64,000 nt of DNA from Gillisella vitis (GTDB taxonomy: Bacteria; Pseudomonadota; Alphaproteobacteria; Rhizobiales; Rhizobiaceae). The notes beneath the pieces were generated by a model that saw nothing but the letters and a program-made list of their open reading frames with translations, was not told the origin of the DNA and did not search any database. Where the stretch lies: the NCBI GenBank assembly GCA_009744235.1, contig WPHV01000007.1, positions 310,001-374,000 on the forward strand, given 5' to 3'. Position numbers and translations under genes: made by a program. Positions 27,650-36,100 of this stretch are shown here, in pieces. Position 1 is the first letter of the stretch, and the number at the start of each line of letters is the position of its first letter.

Positions 27650-28654
27650 TCACGCTCCGATCGGGACGCCATCGGCGATGATGCCCTTGTCCTTCAGGGA
27701 TCGCCACACGGAGGAGGGGACGTCTTCCTGCATCCAGGCGACGTTGGCGCGGATCTGCTCGGCGTTGCGGACGCCGGATACCACGGAGACGACGGCGGGA
27801 TGCAGCAATGGAAAGTTCAAGGCCGCCGCCTGTAGAGATACGCCTTCAGCGGCACATGCCGCTTCGATCTCGGCGACGCGGGCAAGAATGTCGGCGGGTG
27901 CCTCGGCATAATTGAACTTGCGGTTTCCCGCCAGCAGGCCCGAATTGAAGACACCGGCCACCACGATCCCGACATTGGCTTTTTCCGCCCGGTCAAGCAG
28001 CGTCAGGCTGTCCTGTTCCAGCAGCGTATAGCGCCCGGCCAGCATGGCGACATCGATATCGAACGCATCCATGGCATCCCAGACCGCTTGCCATTCATTG
28101 ACGCCGAGGCCGATGGCCTTGACGAGGCCAGCGTCGCGCAATTGGCCGAGCGCCTTGAACCCGCCGCCTTTGGTCAACTGTTCCCAATAATGCCCGTGTT
28201 CCTCCCCATGCGTCATCTGGCCGATGTCGTGGACATAGAGAATGTCAGGCTTCAGCACGCCCGTGCGCTGCTGGCTTGCCTCAAAGGATTTGAGAATGGC
28301 GTCATAGGTGTAGTCGTAGACCGGACGGAACGGCAGAGGCTGAATATAAGTATCTTCCTCTGGTCCGACGGTCTCATCGGGAACCATCACCCGGCCCACC
28401 TTGGTGGAGAGCACGTAGTCTGCGCGCTCATGCTCGGTCAGCATCGTTCCGAGACGGCGTTCGGAGCGGGTGTAGCCATAGAAGGGAGCGGTATCGAAGT
28501 AACGAATGCCTGCATCCCAGGCGGCATCGAAGGCACCAAGAGCTTCCTGGTAACTTGTCCAGCGATAGAGATTGCCCATCTGCGCGCAACCGAGACCCAT
28601 CACCGTGAAGGAAACATCGCGATTGCGCAGCGTGCGCCTGTCGTTGACCTGCAT
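27650..28654 (-). CDS. Aldo-keto reductase, probable L-fucose (D-threo-aldose) dehydrogenase
   Basis: A 334-residue AKR barrel with the catalytic tetrad visible: Asp and Tyr in FDTAPFYGYT, Lys in STKVGRV and His in YVHDIGQM. D-threo-aldose 1-dehydrogenases of this group oxidise L-fucose to its lactone with NAD(P). ATG 28654 follows a GCAGGA ribosome site; ATG 28666 four codons upstream is possible. It is followed by the lactonase with a 2-base gap and preceded by the binding-protein gene. Confidence 0.86.
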   Translation of the reverse strand: MQVNDRRTLRNRDVSFTVMGLGCAQMGNLYRWTSYQEALGAFDAAWDAGIRYFDTAPFYGYTRSERRLGTMLTEHERADYVLSTKVGRVMVPDETVGPEEDTYIQPLPFRPVYDYTYDAILKSFEASQQRTGVLKPDILYVHDIGQMTHGEEHGHYWEQLTKGGGFKALGQLRDAGLVKAIGLGVNEWQAVWDAMDAFDIDVAMLAGRYTLLEQDSLTLLDRAEKANVGIVVAGVFNSGLLAGNRKFNYAEAPADILARVAEIEAACAAEGVSLQAAALNFPLLHPAVVSVVSGVRNAEQIRANVAWMQEDVPSSVWRSLKDKGIIADGVPIGA

Positions 28655-28722
28655 TGTCCTGCCCATAAACTGGAAAATCCGGGGAAACGGCACGCGGGGA
28701 AAACCCGCGTGCCGCACGTGCA

Positions 28723-29664
28723 TTAGTAGAGAACGTTCTTGGCTTCCGGCTTGTCGATGTTCTGCTTCGTGACGACCACGACACCGGTGTCGATGAACTT
28801 TTCGACCTTTTCCTTCGACAGAAGCTTCAAAAGCGTATCCACGCCCTTTTCACCCATTTGATAGGAACCCTGCACAACGGTGGCTTCCAGCGTGCCGTCC
28901 TTGACGAATTCCTGAAGGTCCTGGTTGCCGTCAAAGCCGATAGCGACGAGTTTGCCAGCCTTGCCAGCCTGCTTGATCGCCCGGCCCATGCCGATGGCGG
29001 TTGGTTCATTGGCGCCGAATATGCCCTTCAGGTCGGCATTGGCGGCAAGAACGTCGGTCGTCTGGTTCAGCGCGGTCGCCATCTGCGACTGTGAATAATA
29101 AGGGCCGACGATCTGGAGTTTCGAGTTTGCCTTGATGTAGTCGGTAAAGCCGCCAACGCGGCCGATTTCGGAACCGGCACCTGCCACATAGGACATTACG
29201 GCGATCTTGCCTTCGGTCCCGACTTTCTGGATCATCGCCTTGGCCGCTAGTTCGCCGGCTGCCTTGTTGTCCGTCGCCAGGAAGGCCTGGTAATATTTCT
29301 CGGCATCCTTCGAGAGCATCGAGTCAATGATGACGACGGGAATGCGGGCTTCCCAGGCCTTCTTTACCGCCGGGACCAGTGCATCCGGGTCGGATGGCGC
29401 AAGCAGGATGGCGTCGACCTTCCGGTTTACGGCGTTTTCGACCATGTTGACCTGGTCGGCGATGGCGGATTCCGCCGCCGGCCCCTGGAAGGTTATTGTA
29501 TGGGCCTTCTGCTTGCCAATTGCGGCATCCGCACCCTTCTGGACATTCTGCCAGAAGGTGGAGTTGACGGTCTTGACAATCACGGCGATTTCACCCGCCG
29601 AAGCGGTGAGCGCGCCCGACAGTGTAAAGACGGAGGCCGCAAGGGCCAGGGCTAGTTTACGCAT
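28723..29664 (-). CDS. Periplasmic sugar-binding protein, RbsB type
   Basis: A 313-residue solute-binding protein of the ribose/xylose class. The first 23 residues are a Sec signal (LALALAASVFTLSGALTASA). The Peripla_BP_4 pattern is clear: ITFQGPAAESAIADQVNMVE, ILLAPSDPDALVPAV, PVVIIDSML, GIFGANEPTAIGMGRAI and VAIGFDGNQDLQEFVKDG. It delivers a pentose- or deoxyhexose-like sugar to the neighbouring permease. Context suggests L-fucose. Confidence 0.9.
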   Translation of the reverse strand: MRKLALALAASVFTLSGALTASAGEIAVIVKTVNSTFWQNVQKGADAAIGKQKAHTITFQGPAAESAIADQVNMVENAVNRKVDAILLAPSDPDALVPAVKKAWEARIPVVIIDSMLSKDAEKYYQAFLATDNKAAGELAAKAMIQKVGTEGKIAVMSYVAGAGSEIGRVGGFTDYIKANSKLQIVGPYYSQSQMATALNQTTDVLAANADLKGIFGANEPTAIGMGRAIKQAGKAGKLVAIGFDGNQDLQEFVKDGTLEATVVQGSYQMGEKGVDTLLKLLSKEKVEKFIDTGVVVVTKQNIDKPEAKNVLY

Positions 29665-29761
29665 GTCTTTCCTCCTCAGTGTGACGGGCCCAGCCGGGGA
29701 CCGATGCGGGGGAAGGCTCCTCCCTTCCCATATTCGTTCTGCCTCCGCCTGACGGCGGGTA

Positions 29762-30808
29762 TTATTTCCGATTGCGGATCTGGTCGATCCAGACGGTGCC
29801 GAGAATGACGAGGCCTATAATGATCTGCTGGGTGAAGGCGGAGACGCCGTTCATGTTCAGGCCATTGCGCAGGATGCCGATGACAAAGGCGCCGATGAAG
29901 GTTCCGGAAATCGTACCGACACCGCCGATTAGCGAGGTTCCGCCAATCACTGCCGAAGCGATTGCATCCAGCTCATAGGCCACGCCTTCATTCGGCTGGG
30001 CGGTGACGAGACGAGACATCAGCACGCAGCCGGTCAGGCCAGCCAGCGTGCCGGAGACGATATAGGTGAAGGCGGTGACGCGGGCGACATTGACGCCTGA
30101 AAGCTGGGCGGCATCCGCATTCGAGCCGGTGGCATAGATATGCCGACCAAGCACGGTTCGGTTCAGCACGAAGGCTGCGGCCACGGCAATGATGACCATC
30201 AGCACCACGGGATAGGGAATGCCCGGAAAGCTGACCACCGGAAATCCTTGATCGTCGATGCTTTCGAAGCGCAGCAGTGAGCCATTGCCGAGAACGCCGA
30301 AGGATTCGCCAAGGCCTGAGACCGCCCGTGCGCCGGTGATTTGCAGTGCGACGCCCCGTGCAATCAGCATCATGCCAAGGGTAGCTATGAATGGTGGCAG
30401 CTTCAGCTTGGTAATGACCAGGCCATTGATGACCCCGCAGGCGGTGCCGGTGAGAACGCCGAGCAACATGCCGATCCACACCGGCGCGCCGAGTTCTTTG
30501 ACGGCAAGGGCGGCGACCACCCCGGCCAGCGCCAGGACGGAGCCGACCGAGAGGTCAATACCCCCGGTGATGATGACATAGGTTGCTCCAATGCCGAGAA
30601 AGGCGATCGACGTGACCTGTAGTGCGATCGTCATGCCGTTATTGACGCTCAGGAAAGCATTGGAGGTGAGGGCAAAGACAGCGGCCAGAACGACCAGGCA
30701 GCCAAGCGCGGCAAACTTCTGGATGATATCCTTCTGCCGGTCGCTCAAACCTTTTTGCGGTGGCTTGTCGCTCGATTGCTGGGGCTTGCCAGTGGTGATC
30801 TCAACCAT
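29762..30808 (-). CDS. Sugar ABC transporter permease, RbsC type
   Basis: A 348-residue membrane protein with eight to ten hydrophobic segments; the typical RbsC pieces are YVIITGGIDLSVGSVLALAG, FIATLGMMLIARGVAL, GRHIYATGSNADAAQLSGVN (coupling region) and GTSLIGGVGTISGTFIGA. The polar N-terminus of about 30 residues is cytoplasmic. The start overlaps the end of the ATPase gene by 8 bases. Confidence 0.9.
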   Translation of the reverse strand: MVEITTGKPQQSSDKPPQKGLSDRQKDIIQKFAALGCLVVLAAVFALTSNAFLSVNNGMTIALQVTSIAFLGIGATYVIITGGIDLSVGSVLALAGVVAALAVKELGAPVWIGMLLGVLTGTACGVINGLVITKLKLPPFIATLGMMLIARGVALQITGARAVSGLGESFGVLGNGSLLRFESIDDQGFPVVSFPGIPYPVVLMVIIAVAAAFVLNRTVLGRHIYATGSNADAAQLSGVNVARVTAFTYIVSGTLAGLTGCVLMSRLVTAQPNEGVAYELDAIASAVIGGTSLIGGVGTISGTFIGAFVIGILRNGLNMNGVSAFTQQIIIGLVILGTVWIDQIRNRK

Positions 30809-32375
30809 GGGTCATTCCTCGCGCGCTCTCCCGGACACGACCGGAGGCATACAGCATGATCTCTTCCTGCGACGTTTCCCGCGTCGTCAGGGTTGCGGTG
30901 ATGTGGCCTTCGTGGAAAACCGCAACGCGATCCGATAGTCCCAGAATTTCCGGAAGCTCGGAACTGATCAGAATGATGCCGATGCCCTTGGCGGCAAGCT
31001 CATCCATCAGCCGGTAGATGGCGAGCTTGGCGCCCACATCGATGCCTCGTGTCGGTTCGTCGAAGAACATGATCTTCGGCTGCCGGAACAGCCACTTGCC
31101 GATAATGATCTTTTGCTGGTTGCCGCCCGACAGAAGGCGGACGGGTTGGTTCAGGCTGGGCGTCCTGATGTTGAGAAGATCGACATAGTGCTGGCTCGAC
31201 TGGCGGTGCAGTTCCTTGTCGATGACGCCGAACGGATTGGAGACAGCCTCCATGTTGGCCATCATCAGGTTGGCATCGACCGGCATTTTGACTGCCAGAC
31301 CTCCGGCCTTGCGATCCTCGGAAAGATAGGCAATCCCTGCGTCAATGGCCGAACGCGGGTCGGAAATCGAAAGTGGCCGCCCTTCGAGCAGGATTGTTCC
31401 GCTGTCGAACGGATCGGCTCCGAAGATCGCCCGGGCCACTTCCGTCCGACCGGCGCCCATCAGTCCCGCAAAGCCCAGAATTTCGCCACGGCGAAGTTCA
31501 AAGCCAATATCGGAGAAAGCGCCATGGCGGCTAAGACCCGAAACGGAAAAGATGGCGTCCTTGGTTGGCGAACGGGTCGGTGCCGGGAATTTCTCTTCAA
31601 GAGAGCGACCCACCATGCGGGCGACGATATAGTCCACGGTGATCGCATCGAAATCATCCGTAGAGATGTAGCGCCCATCGCGCAGCACCGTGACGCGATC
31701 AACGATCTCTGCCATTTCGTCGAGCCGGTGCGAGATATAGATAATGCCGGTTCCTTCACGCTTCAGATCGCGGATGACGCGAAAGAGAAGCTGTGCTTCC
31801 TGTTGGGTTAGCGAGGAGGTCGGTTCGTCCATGATGAGCACGGAGGCATCCAGCGACAGGGCCTTGGCAATCTCGACCATCTGCCGCTGCGCGACGGAGA
31901 GCGTGCGCACCTGCGCGTCGGGGTTGATGTCGACACCCAGTCGGTCGAGGCATCGCTTGGCGTCTTGGCGCAGCTTGCGTCTGTCGACCATAAAACGCCC
32001 ACCCATAAAACTTAGCCGGGGTTCGCGGGCAAGATAGATGTTTTCGGCAACGGAGAGATGTGGAACCAGGTTGAGTTCCTGATGGATGATGGCAATTCCG
32101 GCGGCCTCCGACTGCAATGTGGAGGTGAAATGAACCGTCTCGCCCTTGTAGATCATGTTGCCGGCGTCTCTCTGGTAGACGCCGCTAATGATTTTCATCA
32201 GCGTGGATTTTCCGGCTCCATTCTCGCCGCAAACCGCATGAACTTCACCGGCCCTGACATCAAGGCTGACGTCCTGCAGGGCCTTCACCCCAGGGAATTC
32301 CTTGGTGACGCCCTCCAGTTTTAAAAGCAGCGGCGCGGGTTTGCACTCGCCAGTGGCAAGCGACACTCCTCCCAT
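30801..32375 (-). CDS. Sugar ABC transporter ATPase, RbsA type (two domains)
   Basis: A 524-residue duplicated ATPase. The N-terminal domain has GENGAGKST, LSVAQRQMVEIAKAL and VLIMDEPTSS; the C-terminal domain has GLMGAGRTE (degenerate Walker A, normal for this family), LSGGNQQKIIIGKWL and IMFFDEPTRGID. ATG 32375 is favoured over the TTG at 32390 because a GGAGGA ribosome site lies 7 bases upstream of the ATG. It is the first gene of the fucose-type operon, downstream of the GntR operator candidates. Confidence 0.9.
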   Translation of the reverse strand: MGGVSLATGECKPAPLLLKLEGVTKEFPGVKALQDVSLDVRAGEVHAVCGENGAGKSTLMKIISGVYQRDAGNMIYKGETVHFTSTLQSEAAGIAIIHQELNLVPHLSVAENIYLAREPRLSFMGGRFMVDRRKLRQDAKRCLDRLGVDINPDAQVRTLSVAQRQMVEIAKALSLDASVLIMDEPTSSLTQQEAQLLFRVIRDLKREGTGIIYISHRLDEMAEIVDRVTVLRDGRYISTDDFDAITVDYIVARMVGRSLEEKFPAPTRSPTKDAIFSVSGLSRHGAFSDIGFELRRGEILGFAGLMGAGRTEVARAIFGADPFDSGTILLEGRPLSISDPRSAIDAGIAYLSEDRKAGGLAVKMPVDANLMMANMEAVSNPFGVIDKELHRQSSQHYVDLLNIRTPSLNQPVRLLSGGNQQKIIIGKWLFRQPKIMFFDEPTRGIDVGAKLAIYRLMDELAAKGIGIILISSELPEILGLSDRVAVFHEGHITATLTTRETSQEEIMLYASGRVRESARGMTHG

Positions 32376-32444
32376 CGCGATGTCCTCCAATTCGTGAAAG
32401 CCTCCCAGACTTTCGGTAGACAGACATAGGGCATGCCGCGATAA

Positions 32445-32457
32445 TTGGTCAAGCCAA
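32445..32457. promoter_or_regulatory. Candidate GntR operator 1 (TTGG-N5-CCAA)
   Basis: TTGGTCAAGCCAA is the core of a perfect 8-bp inverted repeat, ATAATTGG/CCAATTAT, at 32441-32461. It lies 70 bases upstream of the ABC ATPase start. FadR-subfamily GntR proteins bind short inverted repeats of the TGG-N5-CCA type. Confidence 0.6.
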
Positions 32458-32527
32458 TTATTCTTTCATGCTTGCATGCGTGGCAATATCTCAGATAAAT
32501 ATAGTTTTATTGACGAAATTCTTTAAA

Positions 32528-32540
32528 TTGGACTGACCAA
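32528..32540. promoter_or_regulatory. Candidate GntR operator 2 (TTGG-N5-CCAA) at the gntR start
   Basis: TTGGACTGACCAA ends one base before the gntR ATG, with the same half-sites and spacer length as the copy at 32445. Its position suggests direct autorepression. Confidence 0.6.
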
Positions 32541-32541
32541 A

Positions 32542-33213
32542 ATGACATTGCCCAAACGTCTCTACCAACAGATTGCCGACCAGGTTCGGCATCTGATCCA
32601 AAGCGGCCCTTATTCGGCAGGGTCGAGGCTGCCACCGGAACGTGAGTTGGCGCAAACCCTCGGGGTCTCGCGACCATCCTTGCGCGAGGCGTTGATTGCG
32701 CTGGAAATTGACGGGACAATTGAGATTCGCATGGGGTCGGGCATTTATGTCCTGTCCGCCAGCAAGTCCGCGGCCTCTGGGCGATCATTGGGGGAGAGCC
32801 CGACGGAACTGATGCAGGCGCGTGCTGTCATCGAAAGTGCTGTTATCGTCAAGGCAGCTGCCGCAATGACCGATGCGGTTTTTGCGGCGCTTGTCGGGAT
32901 TGTCGAAGAGATGCGTCAAGAGATTGCCGAGGGTCGCAAGCCGATCGATCAGGACCGCCAGTTTCATCTGACCATCGCCGAACAATCAGGAAATTCGGTT
33001 CTGGCGGAGATCGTCGCCAATCTTTTTGACGAACGCCATAGCCCTATCTCGGACCATATAAGGGGTCGTTTTGAGACGCCCGAAACCTGGTCACTGGCGC
33101 TGATCGAGCATGAGGCAATTCTGAATGCGCTGGAAGCACGAGACCCGCTCGCGGCACAGGCGGCAATGTATGCTCATCTGACGGCATCACGAAGGCGATG
33201 GTTGGAAAACTGA
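32542..33213 (+). CDS. GntR-family (FadR subfamily) repressor of the fucose-type operon
   Basis: A 223-residue regulator. The winged helix spans residues 5-70 (IADQVRHLIQSGPYSAGSRL, PPERELAQTLGVSRPSLREA, GSGIYVL) and an FCD ligand-binding domain fills the rest; metal-binding Asp/His residues are plausible in DRQFHLTIAEQSGN and ALIEHEAILNAL. There is no Shine-Dalgarno in front of ATG 32542; the bases there are an operator-like palindrome, so the message may be leaderless. It is divergent from the transporter/catabolic operon, the usual arrangement for a pathway repressor released by sugar or sugar acid. Confidence 0.88.
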   Translation: MTLPKRLYQQIADQVRHLIQSGPYSAGSRLPPERELAQTLGVSRPSLREALIALEIDGTIEIRMGSGIYVLSASKSAASGRSLGESPTELMQARAVIESAVIVKAAAAMTDAVFAALVGIVEEMRQEIAEGRKPIDQDRQFHLTIAEQSGNSVLAEIVANLFDERHSPISDHIRGRFETPETWSLALIEHEAILNALEARDPLAAQAAMYAHLTASRRRWLEN

Positions 33214-33255
33214 AGGCTGACAGAGCTATTCCGCAGCCCCAACTGTCCTGCCGGA

Positions 33256-33279
33256 TATCTCCCCTCGAGGGGTGAGATA
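33256..33279. repeat. Imperfect palindrome TATCTCCCCTCGAGGGGTGAGATA
   Basis: A 24-base near-perfect palindrome (centre CTCGAG) just downstream of gntR. It may act as a terminator hairpin, or as part of the repeat cluster that continues at 33361. Confidence 0.5.
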
Positions 33280-33360
33280 GAGTCAGCGCGGAATTCACAT
33301 CTCATCTTAACATGTCGGAACTCACACTCGTATATGTCGATCTGGGCGGTTGACCCCATC

Positions 33361-33408
33361 CGATCTCCTTCCTTGAGGGGGAGATGGCTGGCAAGCCAGA
33401 GGGGTGTG
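33361..33408. repeat. RIME-like rhizobial intergenic mosaic element
   Basis: The sequence CGATCTCCTTCCTTGAGGGG then GAGATGGCTGGCAAGCCAGAGGGGTG has two stacked palindromes (ATCTCC..GGAGAT and CTGGCAAGCCAG) and the CCCCCTCTG-like end seen in RIME repeats of Rhizobium/Agrobacterium genomes. The rest of 33214-33818 holds no intact gene. Confidence 0.5.
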
Positions 33409-33609
33409 AGCCACGATTGAAAACGCTTGTGTCGTGTCCCACGACTGTTGAGTCTATTTTGCTGTAAGGTGTTGATAAATTATCATAATTCAGCCAGGCA
33501 GCTGGACAACTTCGGCCTCGTTGAAAGATTGCTAAAGGCCTGTTGAATATTTGCTGTCAACGCCTGGGATACTCGTTCGCACTTGCCCCTTCTTGTTAGA
33601 CCGGAGACA

Positions 33610-33815
33610 TTTGGTCGGCATTTTACCGATGAAATTCGCCGGTGGTGCGCTGGTCAGCATGGTCACGCAAACGGCTGATGGCGGGTTCAAACCAGTCCGA
33701 GATTCCCATCATTTTCTCTCGATTTATGCCGTTGTCACCGGCGTTCTCCAAATTCCCCAATACGAAATTCCCGACACAGAGCAGCAATCCGGCAGTTTTG
33801 TTTGCGGAGTCAATT
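33610..33815 (-). other. Possible gene remnant, unidentified
   Basis: The minus strand is open for about 68 codons and ends with TAA near 33626-33628; the deduced stretch includes GNLENAGDNGINREKMMGIS then DWFEPAISRLRDHADQRTTG, which has a natural protein-like composition. No ATG with a ribosome site starts it and I cannot name a family. It could be the tail of a deleted gene, or chance. Confidence 0.2.
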
Positions 33816-33818
33816 TAG

Positions 33819-33857
33819 TTGACATCGTTTCATTTTAGATGACAGTATGACGTCATA
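33819..33857 (+). promoter_or_regulatory. Promoter and candidate LacI-type operator for the fucoside operon
   Basis: A consensus -35 box TTGACA (33819-33824) is followed 18 bases later by CAGTAT (33843-33848) as a weak -10. A perfect 12-bp palindrome with central CG, TATGACGTCATA (33846-33857), overlaps the -10/+1 zone just before the ribosome site GGGAGGAGGAG. Even palindromes with central CG are the usual LacI-family operator form, and the operon's last gene is a LacI regulator. Confidence 0.5.
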
Positions 33858-33875
33858 ACGGGAGGAGGAGCCCCT

Positions 33876-35177
33876 ATGATGACTACCAGTTTCACGGCTG
33901 TTGCCGGGGAGGCGTCACGCTGTGCGCGTCTCACTTTGGCAGCGTTTACTCTTGCATTGGCCTCAAGCGGTTCGGCGCTGGCCGCGCCAAAAGGTGATCT
34001 TGTCATCCTGCAATGGATGGCGGGGTCTGACCTTGAGGTGATCCAAAATCTGGAAAAAGCCTTCATGGCCAAATATCCGGATGTGAAAATCAAGGAAGTG
34101 CCGGTGACATGGTCCGGCGATCCGCGTGGAGGTCTTCGCACCTCGTTGATGGGCGGCGAAAAGGCCGACCTGATGATCAACACCTGGCCAGCGTTCCGCA
34201 CAGAACTTGTCACCGCCGGTCTTTTGCGCCCGCTGGATGATGCCTATTCCGCCCTGAAATGGGGAGAGCGTCTCGACAACAGCTGGAAGGATCTTGGGTC
34301 CGTCTCCGGCCAACTCTACGGCGTTACCTTCACTTACGGCGACCGCAGCGGTCTTTGGTATGACACTGGGACCTTCAAAAAGGCAGGCGTTACCACGCCG
34401 CCCAAGGATTGGGCGCAGTTTCTGGACGCTATCGCCAAGTTGAAGAGCGCCGGTGTGGTGCCAATGGCCGTCCCTGCCAAGACCTGGGCGCATGCCGAAG
34501 TGTTTGAAACGCTGATTTTGCGCGAAGGCGGGGCGGATCTTTCCCGCAAACTGGTGGCTCACGAGATCCCCTGGACCGATGATCGCGTCAAGGCGGCTTT
34601 TCGCAAATGGCGCGAACTGTTGAGCGCCGGTTGCTGCGGCGATGCCTCTACGATGCTTGGCACAGAGTGGGACAATGCCTCGGACCGGGTTTTGAAAGAG
34701 CGCAAAGCAGGCTTTTTCCAGATGGGAATGTGGATCAACAACCGCGCCGAGACCGTCTACAAGCTTGCCCCGGATCAGTTTGGTCTATTCCAGTTTCCAG
34801 CCACGGGGCAGGGGCATGATAATGCCGCCAGTGTCGATGCCAAGGAGTTTGTCGCATTGGCCTCCGGCGGCAACAGCGAGGCTGCTGACGCCTTCATGGA
34901 CTTCACCATAAGCCGTGAGGGTGCCAACATCATTGCCAAGGGCGGTTTAGCATCCTCCTCCAAGGCTGTTGATGTTGGGCTTTATAGCCCTGCCATTCAG
35001 GCGTCCAATACCTTTGTGACCGGGGCGGATACGGCCTTCGTGCTGGGGGATGGCCTGCCCGGCGATCTGGCGGATGAGTATCGCATCCAGCTCCAGAAAT
35101 TCCTGGGCGATCCCAGCGATGCTAATATCGACAGGGTGACGGCTGCGATCGAGGCCAAGGCAAAGGGATCGTATTGA
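33876..35177 (+). CDS. ABC transporter sugar-binding protein, family 1
   Basis: A 433-residue extracytoplasmic binding protein of the MalE/UgpB class. Residues 1-36 are a signal (LTLAAFTLALASSGSALAA, cut before APKG). The body starts LVILQWMAGSDLEVIQNLEK and includes YGVTFTYGDRSGLWYDTGTF and KEFVALASGGNSEAADAFMD. The GGAGGAGGAG ribosome site is very strong. First gene of a nine-kilobase operon with permeases, ATPase and alpha-L-fucosidases, so fucosylated oligosaccharides are the likely ligand. Confidence 0.9.
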   Translation: MMTTSFTAVAGEASRCARLTLAAFTLALASSGSALAAPKGDLVILQWMAGSDLEVIQNLEKAFMAKYPDVKIKEVPVTWSGDPRGGLRTSLMGGEKADLMINTWPAFRTELVTAGLLRPLDDAYSALKWGERLDNSWKDLGSVSGQLYGVTFTYGDRSGLWYDTGTFKKAGVTTPPKDWAQFLDAIAKLKSAGVVPMAVPAKTWAHAEVFETLILREGGADLSRKLVAHEIPWTDDRVKAAFRKWRELLSAGCCGDASTMLGTEWDNASDRVLKERKAGFFQMGMWINNRAETVYKLAPDQFGLFQFPATGQGHDNAASVDAKEFVALASGGNSEAADAFMDFTISREGANIIAKGGLASSSKAVDVGLYSPAIQASNTFVTGADTAFVLGDGLPGDLADEYRIQLQKFLGDPSDANIDRVTAAIEAKAKGSY

Positions 35178-36100
35178 TGCCGGCCATCACCGATCTGCCA
35201 CGGACAGGAGGGAGCGCCAACCGGCGCTTCTTCCAGACGGATGGGGGAGCGGCTCTCATCCTGCTTGCACCGATGGTGCTGTTGTTTCTGTGCGCGGTCG
35301 TTTATCCGTTGATCGATACGATCCGTCTGTCGTTTTTCGATATTCGCGGTCTTGCTCCGGCCAAATGGGTGGGGCTTTCCAACTACGCAAACCTGTTGGC
35401 GGATGCCAGTTTTCGTGTCGCCGTGATCACCACCATTGTCTGGACGGTCGGCACAACAGCCCTGTCCGTGGGCATCGGCTGGGGTCTGGCGGTGCTGTGT
35501 TCGCTGGCCCCGCGCACCACTTTGCCGTTTCGCGTGATGATTTTCTGCGCCTATGGCATTGCCGAGGCCGTCAGCGGTTTCATTTGGCTCGGCATCTACC
35601 GGCCGGGAGACAGCGGTTTGCTGAATGCCGTCTTGAACACGCTTGGTCTGGAAAACCTGACCCGCGCGTGGCTGGGCGATACGTCCACAGCCCTTGCATG
35701 TCTGGTGATTGCCTATGCCTGGACCCAAGTGGGCTTGCCGCTGATGACCTGCTTTGCCTCGATCCAGACCATCCCCAAAAGCATCAAGGAAGCGGCCTAT
35801 ATTGACGGTGCCAAGCCGCTTTCCATCATGCGCCACATCATTTTGCCTCTGTCGCTGCCGGGGTTGAAAGTGGCGGTATTCATCAATCTTCTTGGCAGCT
35901 TGCGGGCCTTTGACATGATCTTCGTCATGACAGGCGGTGGTCCGGTGCGCTCCACCGAGACGGTTGGCTATTTCATGTTTCGGGAATCGATGATGCAGTT
36001 CAAGCTTGGCTATGGCGCGGCGGCCACCGTCGTGTTGCTGGCTGTTGTGCTGTTCGTCTCGATCCCATTGCTGCGCCAGCGCACCAAGGAGGCGACATGA
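35177..36100 (+). CDS. ABC sugar permease, MalF type
   Basis: A 307-residue permease with six membrane segments (first: ALILLAPMVLLFLCAVVYPL). The EAA coupling loop is KEAAYIDGAKPLSIMRHIILPL. ATG 35177 shares its A with the binding-protein stop TGA, and the gene overlaps the next permease by 4 bases. Confidence 0.9.
   Translation: MPAITDLPRTGGSANRRFFQTDGGAALILLAPMVLLFLCAVVYPLIDTIRLSFFDIRGLAPAKWVGLSNYANLLADASFRVAVITTIVWTVGTTALSVGIGWGLAVLCSLAPRTTLPFRVMIFCAYGIAEAVSGFIWLGIYRPGDSGLLNAVLNTLGLENLTRAWLGDTSTALACLVIAYAWTQVGLPLMTCFASIQTIPKSIKEAAYIDGAKPLSIMRHIILPLSLPGLKVAVFINLLGSLRAFDMIFVMTGGGPVRSTETVGYFMFRESMMQFKLGYGAAATVVLLAVVLFVSIPLLRQRTKEAT

Noticed and set aside
33551..33838. 95-codon plus-strand frame upstream of the fucoside operon
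   Set aside because: It has no ribosome site, ends across the TTGACA promoter box, and its composition is not protein-like.
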